Of a stretch of DNA of 64,000 nucleotides, positions 17,208 to 24,814 are shown piece by piece. Position 1 is the stretch's first letter, and each line of letters starts with the position of its first letter. A model generated the notes under the pieces. It was not told where the DNA came from and did not search any database. It saw nothing but the letters and a program-made list of their open reading frames with translations. The DNA comes from Hymenobacter chitinivorans DSM 11115 (lineage in GTDB: Bacteria > Bacteroidota > Bacteroidia > Cytophagales > Hymenobacteraceae). The translations under genes were made by a program, and so were the position numbers. The DNA lies in contig NZ_PGFA01000001.1 in assembly GCF_002797555.1 (NCBI RefSeq), positions 3,100,001 to 3,164,000 on the forward strand, given 5' to 3'.

Positions 17208-18290
17208 TTGCTTTTGCGAACTGTCTACCTCCTACTAGTGCTGCTGGGCCTGCTGACCGCGCCGGCCTTTGCCCAGACCTCCTACCGGCGCGTGAAAGCC
17301 CGCAACGGCGACGGGGTCGAAACCCTGCTGCTGCGCCACGGCCTGAACCCGCGCCGCTACGGGGCCGCCTTTAAGCAGCTGAACCAGAAAAACCTGACCC
17401 GCCGCCACGGCCTGATTACCGGCCGCACCTACGTGCTGCCCAAGCCCCTGGCAGCCCGCAAGACCACTGCCCGCAAAGCCCCGGCCAGCAACACTACAGC
17501 CCGCCGGACCCGCCTTGCCACCGAGGCGCCCGTTGTGGTAAGCAAAACGCCGATTAGCAACGCGGCCTTGTTTGGGCCCCGCTACAACGTGGCCCGGGCG
17601 GCCAGCGGCCCGCTGCGGGGCGCGGTCTACTACCTTTCCTCCGGCCACGGCGGCCCCGACCCCGGCGCCATCGGCCAGTACGGCTCCTATAAGCTGGCCG
17701 AGGACGAGTACGCCTACGACGTGACCGTGCGCCTGGCCCGGGTGCTGCTTTCCTACGGGGCCCTGGTGTACGTGATGGTGCAGGACCCCAACGACGGAAT
17801 CCGGGACGAGAACGTGCTGCCCATGGACTACGACGAGGTGCAGTACCCCAACCTGCGCATTCCCCTGAGCCAGGTGCAGCGCCTGCGCCAGCGCATTGCC
17901 CAGGTCAATAAGCTGCACGCCCGCCACAAGGGCGCCTACCAGCGCCTGCTGGCCCTGCACGTGGACAGCCGCAGCGTGGGCCAGAACATCGACGTGTTTT
18001 TCTACCACCACCCTACCAGCGCCACCGGCCTGCGCCTGGCCAAGAACATTCACAAGGTCTTTACCAACCGCTACAAGCGCGCCCAGCCCAACCGCCCCTA
18101 CTCGGGCAACGTCTCGGAGCGGGGCACCCTGTATGAGGTGCGCAACAGCCACGCCCCGGCCGTATTTATGGAGCTGGGCAACATCCGCAACCAGAAAGAC
18201 CAGCGCCGCTTCGTGGTGGCCGACAACCGCCAGGCCCTGGCCAACTGGATTGCCGAGGGCCTGATTGCCGATTATCGGGGCAAGCAGTAG
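17208..18290 (+). CDS. N-acetylmuramoyl-L-alanine amidase with LysM-like domain
   Basis: A 360-residue exported cell-wall hydrolase. The only reasonable starts are TTG (17208 or 17214), giving a signal peptide that ends AFA just before QTS. Residues about 25-88 form a LysM-like peptidoglycan-binding domain (VETLLLRHGLNPRRYGAAFKQ, closing with TYVLPK). After a Thr/Ala/Arg-rich linker, residues about 140-355 form an Amidase_3 zinc domain: LSSGHGGPDPGAIG supplies the first His, the acidic ligand lies downstream, LALHVDS supplies the second His, and MELGNIRN supplies the catalytic Glu. It cleaves the bond between MurNAc and the stem peptide. Confidence 0.92.
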   Translation: MLLRTVYLLLVLLGLLTAPAFAQTSYRRVKARNGDGVETLLLRHGLNPRRYGAAFKQLNQKNLTRRHGLITGRTYVLPKPLAARKTTARKAPASNTTARRTRLATEAPVVVSKTPISNAALFGPRYNVARAASGPLRGAVYYLSSGHGGPDPGAIGQYGSYKLAEDEYAYDVTVRLARVLLSYGALVYVMVQDPNDGIRDENVLPMDYDEVQYPNLRIPLSQVQRLRQRIAQVNKLHARHKGAYQRLLALHVDSRSVGQNIDVFFYHHPTSATGLRLAKNIHKVFTNRYKRAQPNRPYSGNVSERGTLYEVRNSHAPAVFMELGNIRNQKDQRRFVVADNRQALANWIAEGLIADYRGKQ

Positions 18291-18325
18291 CTCGTTTTTC
18301 GGTCCGTAAAACTCCCGCCCTGCTT

Positions 18326-19060
18326 ATGCGCGCTTATATCAACCAGGATGCGGCCGGCGAATGGGCCAATACCAACTGCTTTGCCGCCGCCGACGGCTTT
18401 CGGCAGATGGGCTGGGAAATCGTGCCCTTCCACCGCTTTAGCGAGCTGCCCAATACCGAGCCGGACGATATTGTCGTCAGCCATATCGACGACGTGGAAG
18501 GCGCCCTGCGGGCCCTGGGCTGCGCCGTGCCGCCCGCCCTGGATTACCCGCAGGAGCTACTGCCGTTTCTGGGGCGGCGCCTGTGGCAGTCTACCATCAA
18601 CGAGGTAGCGGCCGACCCTTCGCAGTGGCCGGTATTCGTGAAGCCCATGCTGGCCCGCAAGAAGTTTACCGGCGTGCTGGTGCGCCACTTCCGCGACCTG
18701 CTGGGCTGCGGCGACCAGGCCGAAAATACGCCCGTGTGGTGCGCCGAGCCGGTGCAGTTCGTGGCCGAGTGGCGCTGCTTCGTGCGCTACGACGAGGTGC
18801 TGGCCGCCCAGCCCTACCGCGGCGACTGGCGCGCCTACTTCGACCCCGGCGTGGTGGAAGCCGCCGTGGCGGCTTATCCGGCAGCCCCCAAAGCCTACGC
18901 CCTCGATATTGGCCGCACGGCCGCCGGCGCCACCTTAGTCATCGAAGTCAACGAGGGCTATTCGGTGGGCAGCTACGGGCTGCCGCCGCTGCGCTACGCC
19001 AAGTTTCTGAGTGCCCGCTGGGCCGAGCTGACCGGCACCGCCGACGCCTGCAACTTCTAA
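18326..19060 (+). CDS. ATP-grasp domain protein (R2K-like, DUF4343)
   Basis: A 244-residue protein resembling the small ATP-grasp R2K clade. Visible elements: an N-terminal alpha/beta part, FVKPMLARKKFTG (candidate ATP-binding lysines, about residues 108-120), the EWRCFV strand, and the metal-binding end LVIEVNEGYSVGSYG, where Glu and Asn match the ATP-grasp E-x-N motif. Such enzymes ligate carboxylates to amines or act in RNA/peptide modification; members in phage-related or conflict loci are known, but nothing here gives a substrate. It lies 35 bp after the cell-wall amidase gene and may be co-transcribed. Confidence 0.8.
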   Translation: MRAYINQDAAGEWANTNCFAAADGFRQMGWEIVPFHRFSELPNTEPDDIVVSHIDDVEGALRALGCAVPPALDYPQELLPFLGRRLWQSTINEVAADPSQWPVFVKPMLARKKFTGVLVRHFRDLLGCGDQAENTPVWCAEPVQFVAEWRCFVRYDEVLAAQPYRGDWRAYFDPGVVEAAVAAYPAAPKAYALDIGRTAAGATLVIEVNEGYSVGSYGLPPLRYAKFLSARWAELTGTADACNF

Positions 19061-19081
19061 GGTGGCCCGGCGCTATGCCTT

Positions 19082-19299
19082 CCAAACCGCTGGCCGCCAT
19101 CCTACGCCCGTAGGATGGCCTTCCAAACGTTTGGCAACGAGTTTACGCCCGTAAGATGCCTTCCCAAACGTTTGGAAGACGAGTTTACGCCCGTAAGATG
19201 GCCTTCCAAACGTTTGGCAACGAGTCTACGGGCGCAGGGGAGCCTGCCAAACGTTTGGCCGCGGGTCTACGCGCGTAGCATGCCCTTCCAAACGTTTGG
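19082..19299. repeat. 41-bp-period array of palindromes
   Basis: Six copies of a 12-bp palindrome start at 19082 (degenerate), 19123, 19164, 19206, 19247 and 19288; copies two to six read CCAAACGTTTGG exactly. Spacings are 41, 41, 42, 41 and 41 bp. Between them sits a second imperfect palindrome of the type TTACGCCCGTAA, about 20 bp out of phase, so symmetric elements recur about every two helical turns. The array lies between the ATP-grasp gene and the 19398 gene. A reading frame passing through it is an accident of the repeat. Function unknown. Confidence 0.9.
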
Positions 19300-19397
19300 A
19301 AGGCGGCCCTACCGCCGTGCTTTTTCGTTCGATAAACTCCTGATAGCGAATCCGATATTTTTCTACCTTACCGGCTCAACCATATTCCTCCCATCCT

Positions 19398-20099
19398 ATG
19401 TTTTTACCCTTCTTAAAGAATCCGTTTGCTAGCAAAAACCTGAGCCGCGACAATTTCCGCGACCTGCTGCAGGGCCACCTCAGTCGCCTGACCAGCCAGA
19501 ACAAGGCGGGCCGCTACTCGGCCATGATTAGCAGTCTGCAACCCCACCAGGCGGCCTACCACGCCCTGCTGGGCGCGCAGGACGAAAACCTGGGCCAGCG
19601 CCTGGGCAAAACCGACACCGTGGAAGAGCTGCTGGCCGAGTTTAAGAGCTTTGCCAAAGAAGAATTGATCCTAGAAGTAGAGTACCAGTTTAAGCGCAAA
19701 AAGCCCAACTCCGAAGCCCTGACGGCCTTTCTGCCCCGGGGCCGCAAGGAGTACAGCGCGGCTACGCTGCTCACCCTGCCCACCCTGCTCCAGCGCACGG
19801 CCACCCTCACCGCCCAGTATAAGGACGACCTGGGCCAGGCCCTGGCCCAGCGCGCCGCCACCCTGCAAGCCGCTTACACCACCGCCCGCGACGACCAGGG
19901 CGAGGCCAAAGGCGACGTGCAGGGCGACTCCAAGGAAGAGAAAAAGCTCCGCAAAGCCACCGCCCGCCAGCTTAAGCTCAATTTGCTGGACCAGGTGAAG
20001 CTCCACATCGACGAGCCCGAGGCCGTGCTGGCCCTGTATGACCCCAAGTGGTTCACGAAGCCGGCCAAGGCCTCTGAGAAAAAGTCGAAACAGCCGTAG
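19398..20099 (+). CDS. Conserved-looking hypothetical cytoplasmic protein
   Basis: A 233-residue, mostly helical, charged protein I do not recognise. There is no signal peptide or membrane helix. The N-terminal half has repeated helices (FRDLLQGHLSRLTSQNKAG), the middle holds EELILEVEYQFKRKKPNSEAL, and the C-terminal third is Lys/Glu-rich (KEEKKLRKATARQLKLNLLDQVKLH), ending in a lysine-rich tail. This could suit a nucleic-acid or protein scaffold, but that is only composition. It is preceded by the palindrome array and followed by an inverted-repeat element and a terminator. Confidence 0.7.
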   Translation: MFLPFLKNPFASKNLSRDNFRDLLQGHLSRLTSQNKAGRYSAMISSLQPHQAAYHALLGAQDENLGQRLGKTDTVEELLAEFKSFAKEELILEVEYQFKRKKPNSEALTAFLPRGRKEYSAATLLTLPTLLQRTATLTAQYKDDLGQALAQRAATLQAAYTTARDDQGEAKGDVQGDSKEEKKLRKATARQLKLNLLDQVKLHIDEPEAVLALYDPKWFTKPAKASEKKSKQP

Positions 20100-20105
20100 A
20101 ACGAT

Positions 20106-20195
20106 GTAGAGACGCAACCTTGCGTCTCATCGTTGAACGACAATCGTCTGGTAAACAACATCCGCAACGATTGAGACGCAAGGTTGCGTCTCTAC
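20106..20195. repeat. Inverted-repeat element, family A, copy 1
   Basis: A 90-bp element with 23-bp arms at 20106-20128 and 20173-20195 that are perfect reverse complements. Each arm is itself a near-palindrome around GACGCAACCTTGCGTC. The pairing extends inward through ATCGTTG / CAACGAT. It lies between the stop of the 19398 gene and its terminator. A second copy is at 59214-59305. No coding capacity; a MITE- or REP-like element. Confidence 0.88.
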
Positions 20196-20211
20196 CCCGT
20201 GCTGCTAACTC

Positions 20212-20244
20212 AAAGGCCGCCGCTGGATTCAGCGGCGGCCTTTT
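20212..20244 (+). terminator. Intrinsic terminator after the 19398 gene
   Basis: A perfect stem, AAAGGCCGCCGCTG / CAGCGGCGGCCTTT, with a four-base loop and a T run. It lies 113 bp after the stop because a family A element intervenes. Confidence 0.85.
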
Positions 20245-20267
20245 GCGTGCGGTTGGCCCGCCGGAAC

Positions 20268-20350
20268 GTAGCGCGAACTTTGTAGTTCGCGTGGCTGAAC
20301 GATAATCGTTGCAGCGGCGCGGGGTACGCGAACTACAAAGTTCGCGCTAC
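20268..20350. repeat. Inverted-repeat element, family B, copy 1
   Basis: An 83-bp element with perfect 24-bp arms at 20268-20291 and 20327-20350, each containing CGCGAACT and AGTTCGCG. The centre carries GAACGATAATCGTTGC, similar to the centre of the family A element just upstream (GAACGACAATCGT), so the two families may share an origin. A second copy is at 22867-22963. Confidence 0.88.
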
Positions 20351-20439
20351 TGGTCGCGCTACGGCCCGGGGGCCTACCTCCCCCAGAAAGGCTACCTTCG
20401 CAGCACCCAATTTTCCCACCCACCCAACCTTTTCCCGTC

Positions 20440-21750
20440 ATGACCAACCGTCAAGACCATGCCCACATCAACGGGCAGCCGCTCCACCCCGAGAGTTTGA
20501 TGATGAGCTACGGCTACACCCCCGCCTGGAGCGAAGGCGCCATCAAGCCGCCCATTTTCCAGACCTCAACTTTCGTCTTTAAGAACGCCGAGGAGGGCAA
20601 AGCCTTTTTTGAATTGGCCTACGGGCTGCGCCAGGCCAACCCCGACGAGGAAATGGGGTTGATTTATTCCCGCCTCAACAACCCCAGCCTCGAAATCCTG
20701 GAGCACCGCCTCACCCTCTGGGACGGGGCCGAGGAAGCCGCGAGTTTCGCCTCGGGCATGGCCGCCATCAGCACCACCCTGCTGGCCCTGCTCCAGCCCG
20801 GCGACGTGGTGCTGCACTCCGAGCCCGTGTACGGCGGCTCCGACTTCTTCCTCAAGAACGTGCTGCGCAAGTTCGGCATCGAGGCCCAGGGCTTTTTGCC
20901 CACCGCCACGCCCCAGGAACTCGAGGCCCAGGCCGCGGCCATTGCCCCCGGCCGCCTGGCCATGATCTTCGTCGAGACGCCGGCCAACCCCACCAACCAC
21001 CTCGTGGACCTGGAAGCCTGCGCCGCCCTGGCCCGCAAGTATGGCAGCCCCGACAAGCCCGTGCGCCTCGTGGTCGATAATACCTTCCTGGGCCCCGTGT
21101 TCCAGCACCCCCTCAAGCACGGCGCCGACGTGGTCCTGTACTCGGCCACCAAGTTCCTGGGCGGCCACTCCGACCTGATTGCGGGGGCCGCGCTGAGCAG
21201 CAAAAGCCTGATGAAGGAAATCAAGGCCATGCGCACCTTTATGGGCACCATGTGCGACCCCAACACCGGCTGGATGCTGATGCGCAGCCTCGAAACCCTG
21301 AAGCTGCGCATGGAGCGCGCCGCCACCTCGGCCCAGGTTATTGCCGACTGGCTCCGGGCCCACCCCCTGGTAGCGCGCACCTACTACCTGACCCACCTCG
21401 AGCACTGCCCGGCCCAGCAGGACATTTACCGCCGCCACTGCCTCTCGCCCGGCTCCATGATTTCGTTCGACATCCGGGGCGGCGAGGCCGAGGCGTTCCG
21501 CTTCCTCAACGCCCTGAAGCTGATCAAGCTGGCCGTGAGCCTGGGCGGCACCGAAAGCCTGGCCGAGCACCCCGCCACCATGACCCACTCCGACATTACC
21601 CCCGCCGACCAGCTCGAAATGGGCATCACCTCGCAGATGATTCGCCTCAGCATCGGGGTGGAAGACCCGCAGGATTTGATGCTGGATCTGAGCCAGGCCT
21701 TTGCGGCCGTGGGCCTGCCCAAAGAGGTGCGCGTGGCCGAGCTGGCGTAG
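20440..21750 (+). CDS. Cystathionine gamma-synthase / methionine gamma-lyase family PLP enzyme
   Basis: A 436-residue PLP-dependent enzyme of the Cys/Met metabolism fold. Seen in order: YSRLNNPSLEILEHRL, the glycine-rich FASGMAAIS, the cofactor-stacking region SEPVYGGSDFF, the PLP-phenol aspartate in VVDNTFLGP, and the lysine that binds PLP in YSATKFLGGHSD. It could be a cystathionine gamma-synthase, an O-acetylhomoserine sulfhydrylase or a methionine gamma-lyase; sequence reading alone does not decide, and the LYSATKFLGGHSD and MGTMCDPNTGWML segments fit the broad family. No methionine-pathway neighbour is present. A terminator follows. Confidence 0.93.
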   Translation: MTNRQDHAHINGQPLHPESLMMSYGYTPAWSEGAIKPPIFQTSTFVFKNAEEGKAFFELAYGLRQANPDEEMGLIYSRLNNPSLEILEHRLTLWDGAEEAASFASGMAAISTTLLALLQPGDVVLHSEPVYGGSDFFLKNVLRKFGIEAQGFLPTATPQELEAQAAAIAPGRLAMIFVETPANPTNHLVDLEACAALARKYGSPDKPVRLVVDNTFLGPVFQHPLKHGADVVLYSATKFLGGHSDLIAGAALSSKSLMKEIKAMRTFMGTMCDPNTGWMLMRSLETLKLRMERAATSAQVIADWLRAHPLVARTYYLTHLEHCPAQQDIYRRHCLSPGSMISFDIRGGEAEAFRFLNALKLIKLAVSLGGTESLAEHPATMTHSDITPADQLEMGITSQMIRLSIGVEDPQDLMLDLSQAFAAVGLPKEVRVAELA

Positions 21751-21772
21751 AAGCATTGCCTACCATGGGCCC

Positions 21773-21809
21773 AAAAGCCCGCCGCTGGACGTCAGCGGCG
21801 GGCTTTTTT
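21773..21809 (+). terminator. Intrinsic terminator after the PLP enzyme gene
   Basis: A perfect stem, AAAAGCCCGCCGCTG / CAGCGGCGGGCTTTT, with a five-base loop and a T run. Confidence 0.9.
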
Positions 21810-21864
21810 GTTTGCAATTGCTGGAATAAGTGGCTTTCTTTCAAAAATATCCACTCCGCCCTAT

Positions 21865-22776
21865 ATGGACAGCACTTCGGCCTCCACCTTTGCTATTGAC
21901 CTCGCCCTGGCCCAACCCGGGCCCGGAGCCACAGCCCACACCCCCGGACACGGCCCGACCACCTGCCTGAACTGCGGCACGCCGGTGCCCGAGCGGTTCT
22001 GCGGGCACTGCGGGCAGGATGCCCACCATACCCACCGCCTCAACCTGGCCCACATGCTGCACGAGATTCCGCACAGCATCTGGCACGTGGACAAGGGCAT
22101 TCAGTACTCGCTCTGGAACGTGCTGACCCGCCCCGGCCCCACCATCCGGAGCTACCTGGCCGGGCAGCGCAAGTACCACTTCCCGCCCCTGTCCCTGCTG
22201 CTGCTCGTGACCGGGACCTTCGCCTTTGTTTCCGCCGTGCTGCACATCGACATGATGCCGCCCCGCGACCCGGCCATGCCCGAGGCCATGTGGCAGATGC
22301 AGAAGGACGTGACCAGCTTTATGGCCAAATACATGAGTTGGGTGTACGTGGCGCTGGTGCCGGTAATAGCCGCCTTTGCCCGCCTGTTTCTGCGGCGCGG
22401 CGGCTATAATTACGCGGAGTGCCTGGTCATTGCAGCTTTTATCACGGCGGTCTGCAACTTCCTGACTCTGCTGTCCCTGCCCATTATATATTTCTACTCC
22501 GGCACGGCGCAGGTGCAGCAGGTGACCTACCTCGTCTCCGCCATCAGCCTGGGCTACGCTACCTGGGCCTACGGCTCCATGCTGGCCCATACCGGCCTGG
22601 GCCTGGTGGGGCGGCTGCTGCGGGGCTTCTTCCCCTTCGTGCTGGGTGTTTTCCTGCCATCCATGCTGGCTGGAATGCTGGCCGTGGGCCTGAATTGGGA
22701 CGCCTTCAAAAAGAACGCGCAGGAACAGCAGCGGCTTCAGCAGCAGCAGGCCAAGCCGGCAGTTCCCGCCCATTAA
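21865..22776 (+). CDS. DUF3667 membrane protein with N-terminal zinc ribbon
   Basis: A 303-residue protein typical of DUF3667. After the ATG at 21865 (preferred to an upstream TTG that overlaps the terminator), a four-cysteine zinc ribbon is seen (TCLNCGTPVPERFCGHCGQ, about residues 33-52). The stretch LLHEIPHSIWHVDKGI-like and LTRPGPTIRSYLAGQRKYHFPP is the family's conserved link, then about five membrane helices follow to residue 275. The end is Gln-rich. The family is common in Bacteroidota and of unknown function. Confidence 0.92.
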   Translation: MDSTSASTFAIDLALAQPGPGATAHTPGHGPTTCLNCGTPVPERFCGHCGQDAHHTHRLNLAHMLHEIPHSIWHVDKGIQYSLWNVLTRPGPTIRSYLAGQRKYHFPPLSLLLLVTGTFAFVSAVLHIDMMPPRDPAMPEAMWQMQKDVTSFMAKYMSWVYVALVPVIAAFARLFLRRGGYNYAECLVIAAFITAVCNFLTLLSLPIIYFYSGTAQVQQVTYLVSAISLGYATWAYGSMLAHTGLGLVGRLLRGFFPFVLGVFLPSMLAGMLAVGLNWDAFKKNAQEQQRLQQQQAKPAVPAH

Positions 22777-22801
22777 GCGCCCCTGCTTTCGGACTACCTA
22801 C

Positions 22802-22846
22802 AATAGAAAAGCCCGGCACTGCAGCGCAGCGCCGGGCTTTTCTATT
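22802..22846. terminator. Bidirectional intrinsic terminator
   Basis: A stem of 16 bp, AATAGAAAAGCCCGGC / GCCGGGCTTTTCTATT, around a 13-base loop that can itself fold. It follows the DUF3667 gene; the next gene is convergent. Confidence 0.85.
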
Positions 22847-22866
22847 CATTCTGTAACGGCTGGCCA

Positions 22867-22963
22867 GTAGCACGAACTTTAGCTTCGCTGACCTTCGGTT
22901 GTAGTTCGCGTACCAGAACAACGCTACCGGCGCGGGGCACGCGAACTACAAAGTTCGCGCTAC
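22867..22963. repeat. Inverted-repeat element, family B, copy 2
   Basis: The right arm (22940-22963) is identical to the right arm of the copy at 20268-20350. The left arm begins at 22867 but is interrupted after CGAACTTT by about 19 bp before it resumes at TGTAGTTCGCG (ending 22910). The central CGGCGCGGGG is shared too. It lies between the terminator and the end of the convergent deoxyhypusine-synthase-like gene. Confidence 0.82.
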
Positions 22964-22976
22964 GACGCGCTACAAC

Positions 22977-23948
22977 CTATTGACCCAGCACCATGGCAAA
23001 CACCAGCGGCGCGACGATGGTAGCGTCCGACTCGATGATGAACTTGGGCGTGTCCTGGCCCAGCTTGCCCCAGGTGATTTTCTCGTTGGGCACGGCGCCG
23101 GAGTAGGAGCCGTAGGAAGTGGTGGAGTCCGAAATCTGGCAGAAGTAGCCCCACAGCGGCACCGAGGTGCGGCCCAGGTCCTGGTGCAGCATGGGGACCA
23201 CGCAGATGGGGAAGTCGCCGGCAATGCCGCCGCCAATCTGGAAGAAGCCCACTTTGCTTTCCTCGGTAGCCTGCTGGGTGTACCAGTCGGCCAGGTAAAT
23301 CATGTACTCGATGCCGGTGCGCACGGTGTGCACGTTCTGGATGTCGCCCGAAATAACGTGGCCGGCGAAGATGTTGCCCAGCGTGGAGTCTTCCCAACCG
23401 GGGCAGATGATGGGCAGGTTTTTCTCGGCGGCAGCCAGCATCCAGCTGTCCTTGGGGTCAATCTGGTAGTACTGCTCCAGCTCGCCCGACTTGAGGATCT
23501 GGTAGAAGAACTCGTGGGGGAAGTACCGCTCGCCGGCTTTGTCGGCCTGCTCCCAGAACTTGAGCACCGAGTGCTCGAGGCGGCGCATGGCCTCCTCTTC
23601 GGGAATGCAGGTGTCGGTTACGCGGTTCATGTGGCGCTCGAGCAGGGCCTGCTCGTCGGCGGCCGTCAGGTCGCGGTAGTGGGGCACCCGCTCGTAGAAG
23701 TCGTGGGCCACGAGGTTGAAGATATCCTCTTCCAGGTTGGCACCGGTGCAGCTGATGATTTGCACCTTGTCCTGGCGGATGAGCTCGGCCAGCTGGATGC
23801 CCATTTCGGCGGTGCTCATGGCCCCGGCCAGGGTAATCATCATCTTGCCGCCTTCGGCCAGGTGCTTGTTGTAGCCTTCGGCGGCGTCAATCAGGGCAGC
23901 GGCGTTGAAGTGGCGGTAGTGGTGCTTAAGGAAGTTCGTTACGTTCAT
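22977..23948 (-). CDS. Deoxyhypusine synthase family protein
   Basis: A 323-residue member of the deoxyhypusine synthase family. The family's NAD-binding and active-site elements are visible: MITLAGAMSTAEMG near the N-terminus, CTGANLEED, and the end segment ITWGKLGQDTPKFIIESDA, in which the lysine of WGK (about K295) aligns with the catalytic lysine that forms the enzyme-spermidine imine in eukaryotic enzymes. Bacteria lack eIF5A, so the real reaction is probably spermidine- or agmatine-related, for example homospermidine synthesis; this is inference. It is monocistronic, facing the DUF3667 gene. Confidence 0.9.
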   Translation of the reverse strand: MNVTNFLKHHYRHFNAAALIDAAEGYNKHLAEGGKMMITLAGAMSTAEMGIQLAELIRQDKVQIISCTGANLEEDIFNLVAHDFYERVPHYRDLTAADEQALLERHMNRVTDTCIPEEEAMRRLEHSVLKFWEQADKAGERYFPHEFFYQILKSGELEQYYQIDPKDSWMLAAAEKNLPIICPGWEDSTLGNIFAGHVISGDIQNVHTVRTGIEYMIYLADWYTQQATEESKVGFFQIGGGIAGDFPICVVPMLHQDLGRTSVPLWGYFCQISDSTTSYGSYSGAVPNEKITWGKLGQDTPKFIIESDATIVAPLVFAMVLGQ

Positions 23949-24091
23949 CGAATCAGAGGTTCTGAGGTAGTGGGTGTGCGGTTTACAATCAAATTACAAC
24001 CGGGAATCGTTCAATGGCGGGGCGCTATACCCAAGATTCTGAATAGCGTACCATTGCGGCTGGGTTGCTCACAAAAGTAGGGGTGAAAAGC

Positions 24092-24119
24092 CAGTTCCCC
24101 TCCTTTCAGCAAGGAGGGA
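24092..24119 (-). terminator. Weak hairpin after hslV
   Basis: The stem CCCTCCTT / AAGGAGGG with a short loop lies 21 bp beyond the hslV stop on the minus strand and is followed by a GGCTTTTC tract. Terminator function is plausible but weak. Confidence 0.4.
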
Positions 24120-24139
24120 AACGGACTAGCTTTTTAGCC

Positions 24140-24676
24140 TTAGCTGGGCTGCTCAATCATCAGATTGTGATTGGTGTAGATGCAGATGTCGGCGGCAATG
24201 TGCAGGGCATCTTCCACCATCTGGCGGGCCGTGAGGTGGGGCGCGTGCTTTTTCAGGGCCAGGGCGGCAGCCTGGGCGTACATGGCCCCCGAGCCGATGG
24301 CGGCCACGTCGGAGTCGGGCTCCAGCACGTCGCCAGTGCCGGCAATGATGAGCAGCTCGTCCTTGTCGGCCACCACCATCATGGCTTCGAGCTTGCGCAG
24401 GTACTGGTCTTTGCGCCACTCCTTGGCCAGCTCAATGGCGGCCCGGCGCAGCTGTCCGCCGTAGCCGTTGAGCTTTTCCTCGAACTTGTCGAGCAGCATG
24501 AAGGCATCGGCGGTGGAGCCGGCGAAGCCCGTAACGACTTTGCCATCCTGGAGCTTGCGGACCTTGCGTACGTTGCTTTTGGCCACGTGCTTATCCATGG
24601 TGGCCTGGCCATCGGCGCCGAGGGCAATTTCGCCGTTGTGGCGGATGCCAAGCACGGTAGTGGAGCGGATTCTCAT
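24140..24676 (-). CDS. hslV: ATP-dependent protease subunit HslV
   Basis: A 178-residue proteasome-like peptidase. The catalytic threonine becomes N-terminal after processing; here the sequence MRIRS-TTVLGIRHNGE places it at T6. The core GADGQATM, VRKVRKLQDGKVVTGFAGSTADAF and GTGDVLEPD...AIGSG segments are classic HslV. It works with the AAA+ unfoldase HslU, whose gene is not adjacent in this window. The gene lies downstream of a TonB receptor on the same strand, separated by a GTTGATTGTTGA / TCAACAATCAAC inverted repeat (24703-24807). Confidence 0.97.
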   Translation of the reverse strand: MRIRSTTVLGIRHNGEIALGADGQATMDKHVAKSNVRKVRKLQDGKVVTGFAGSTADAFMLLDKFEEKLNGYGGQLRRAAIELAKEWRKDQYLRKLEAMMVVADKDELLIIAGTGDVLEPDSDVAAIGSGAMYAQAAALALKKHAPHLTARQMVEDALHIAADICIYTNHNLMIEQPS

Positions 24677-24702
24677 TATTTATTGCTTGCGGATTGTTGA
24701 CT

Positions 24703-24807
24703 GTTGATTGTTGATTGGTGTTGCGTAAGGCCGTAAACAAGGCAGCTGGCTCTCAGTTCAACCCGAACCGACAGCCAGCTGCCAACAATCAGCCTTCAAC
24801 AATCAAC
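24703..24807. repeat. Inverted repeat between TonB receptor and hslV
   Basis: GTTGATTGTTGA at 24703-24714 pairs with TCAACAATCAAC at 24796-24807; further weaker pairing (TTGTTG, CAACAA) flanks it. It occupies almost the whole gap between the two minus-strand genes. Similar CAACAA-type sequence occurs inside the pyruvate dehydrogenase E2 gene near 28220-28252. Confidence 0.65.
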
Positions 24808-24814
24808 CAGTGAC

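Noticed and set aside
19082..19299. Possible CRISPR array
   Set aside because: The period is only 41 bp, the intervals between conserved cores are themselves repeated, and no cas genes are present.
19115..19432. Open frame through the palindrome array (repeating QTFG and FTPVR)
   Set aside because: The peptide repeats only because the DNA repeats; the frame overlaps the start of the real gene at 19398 and changes phase within the array.
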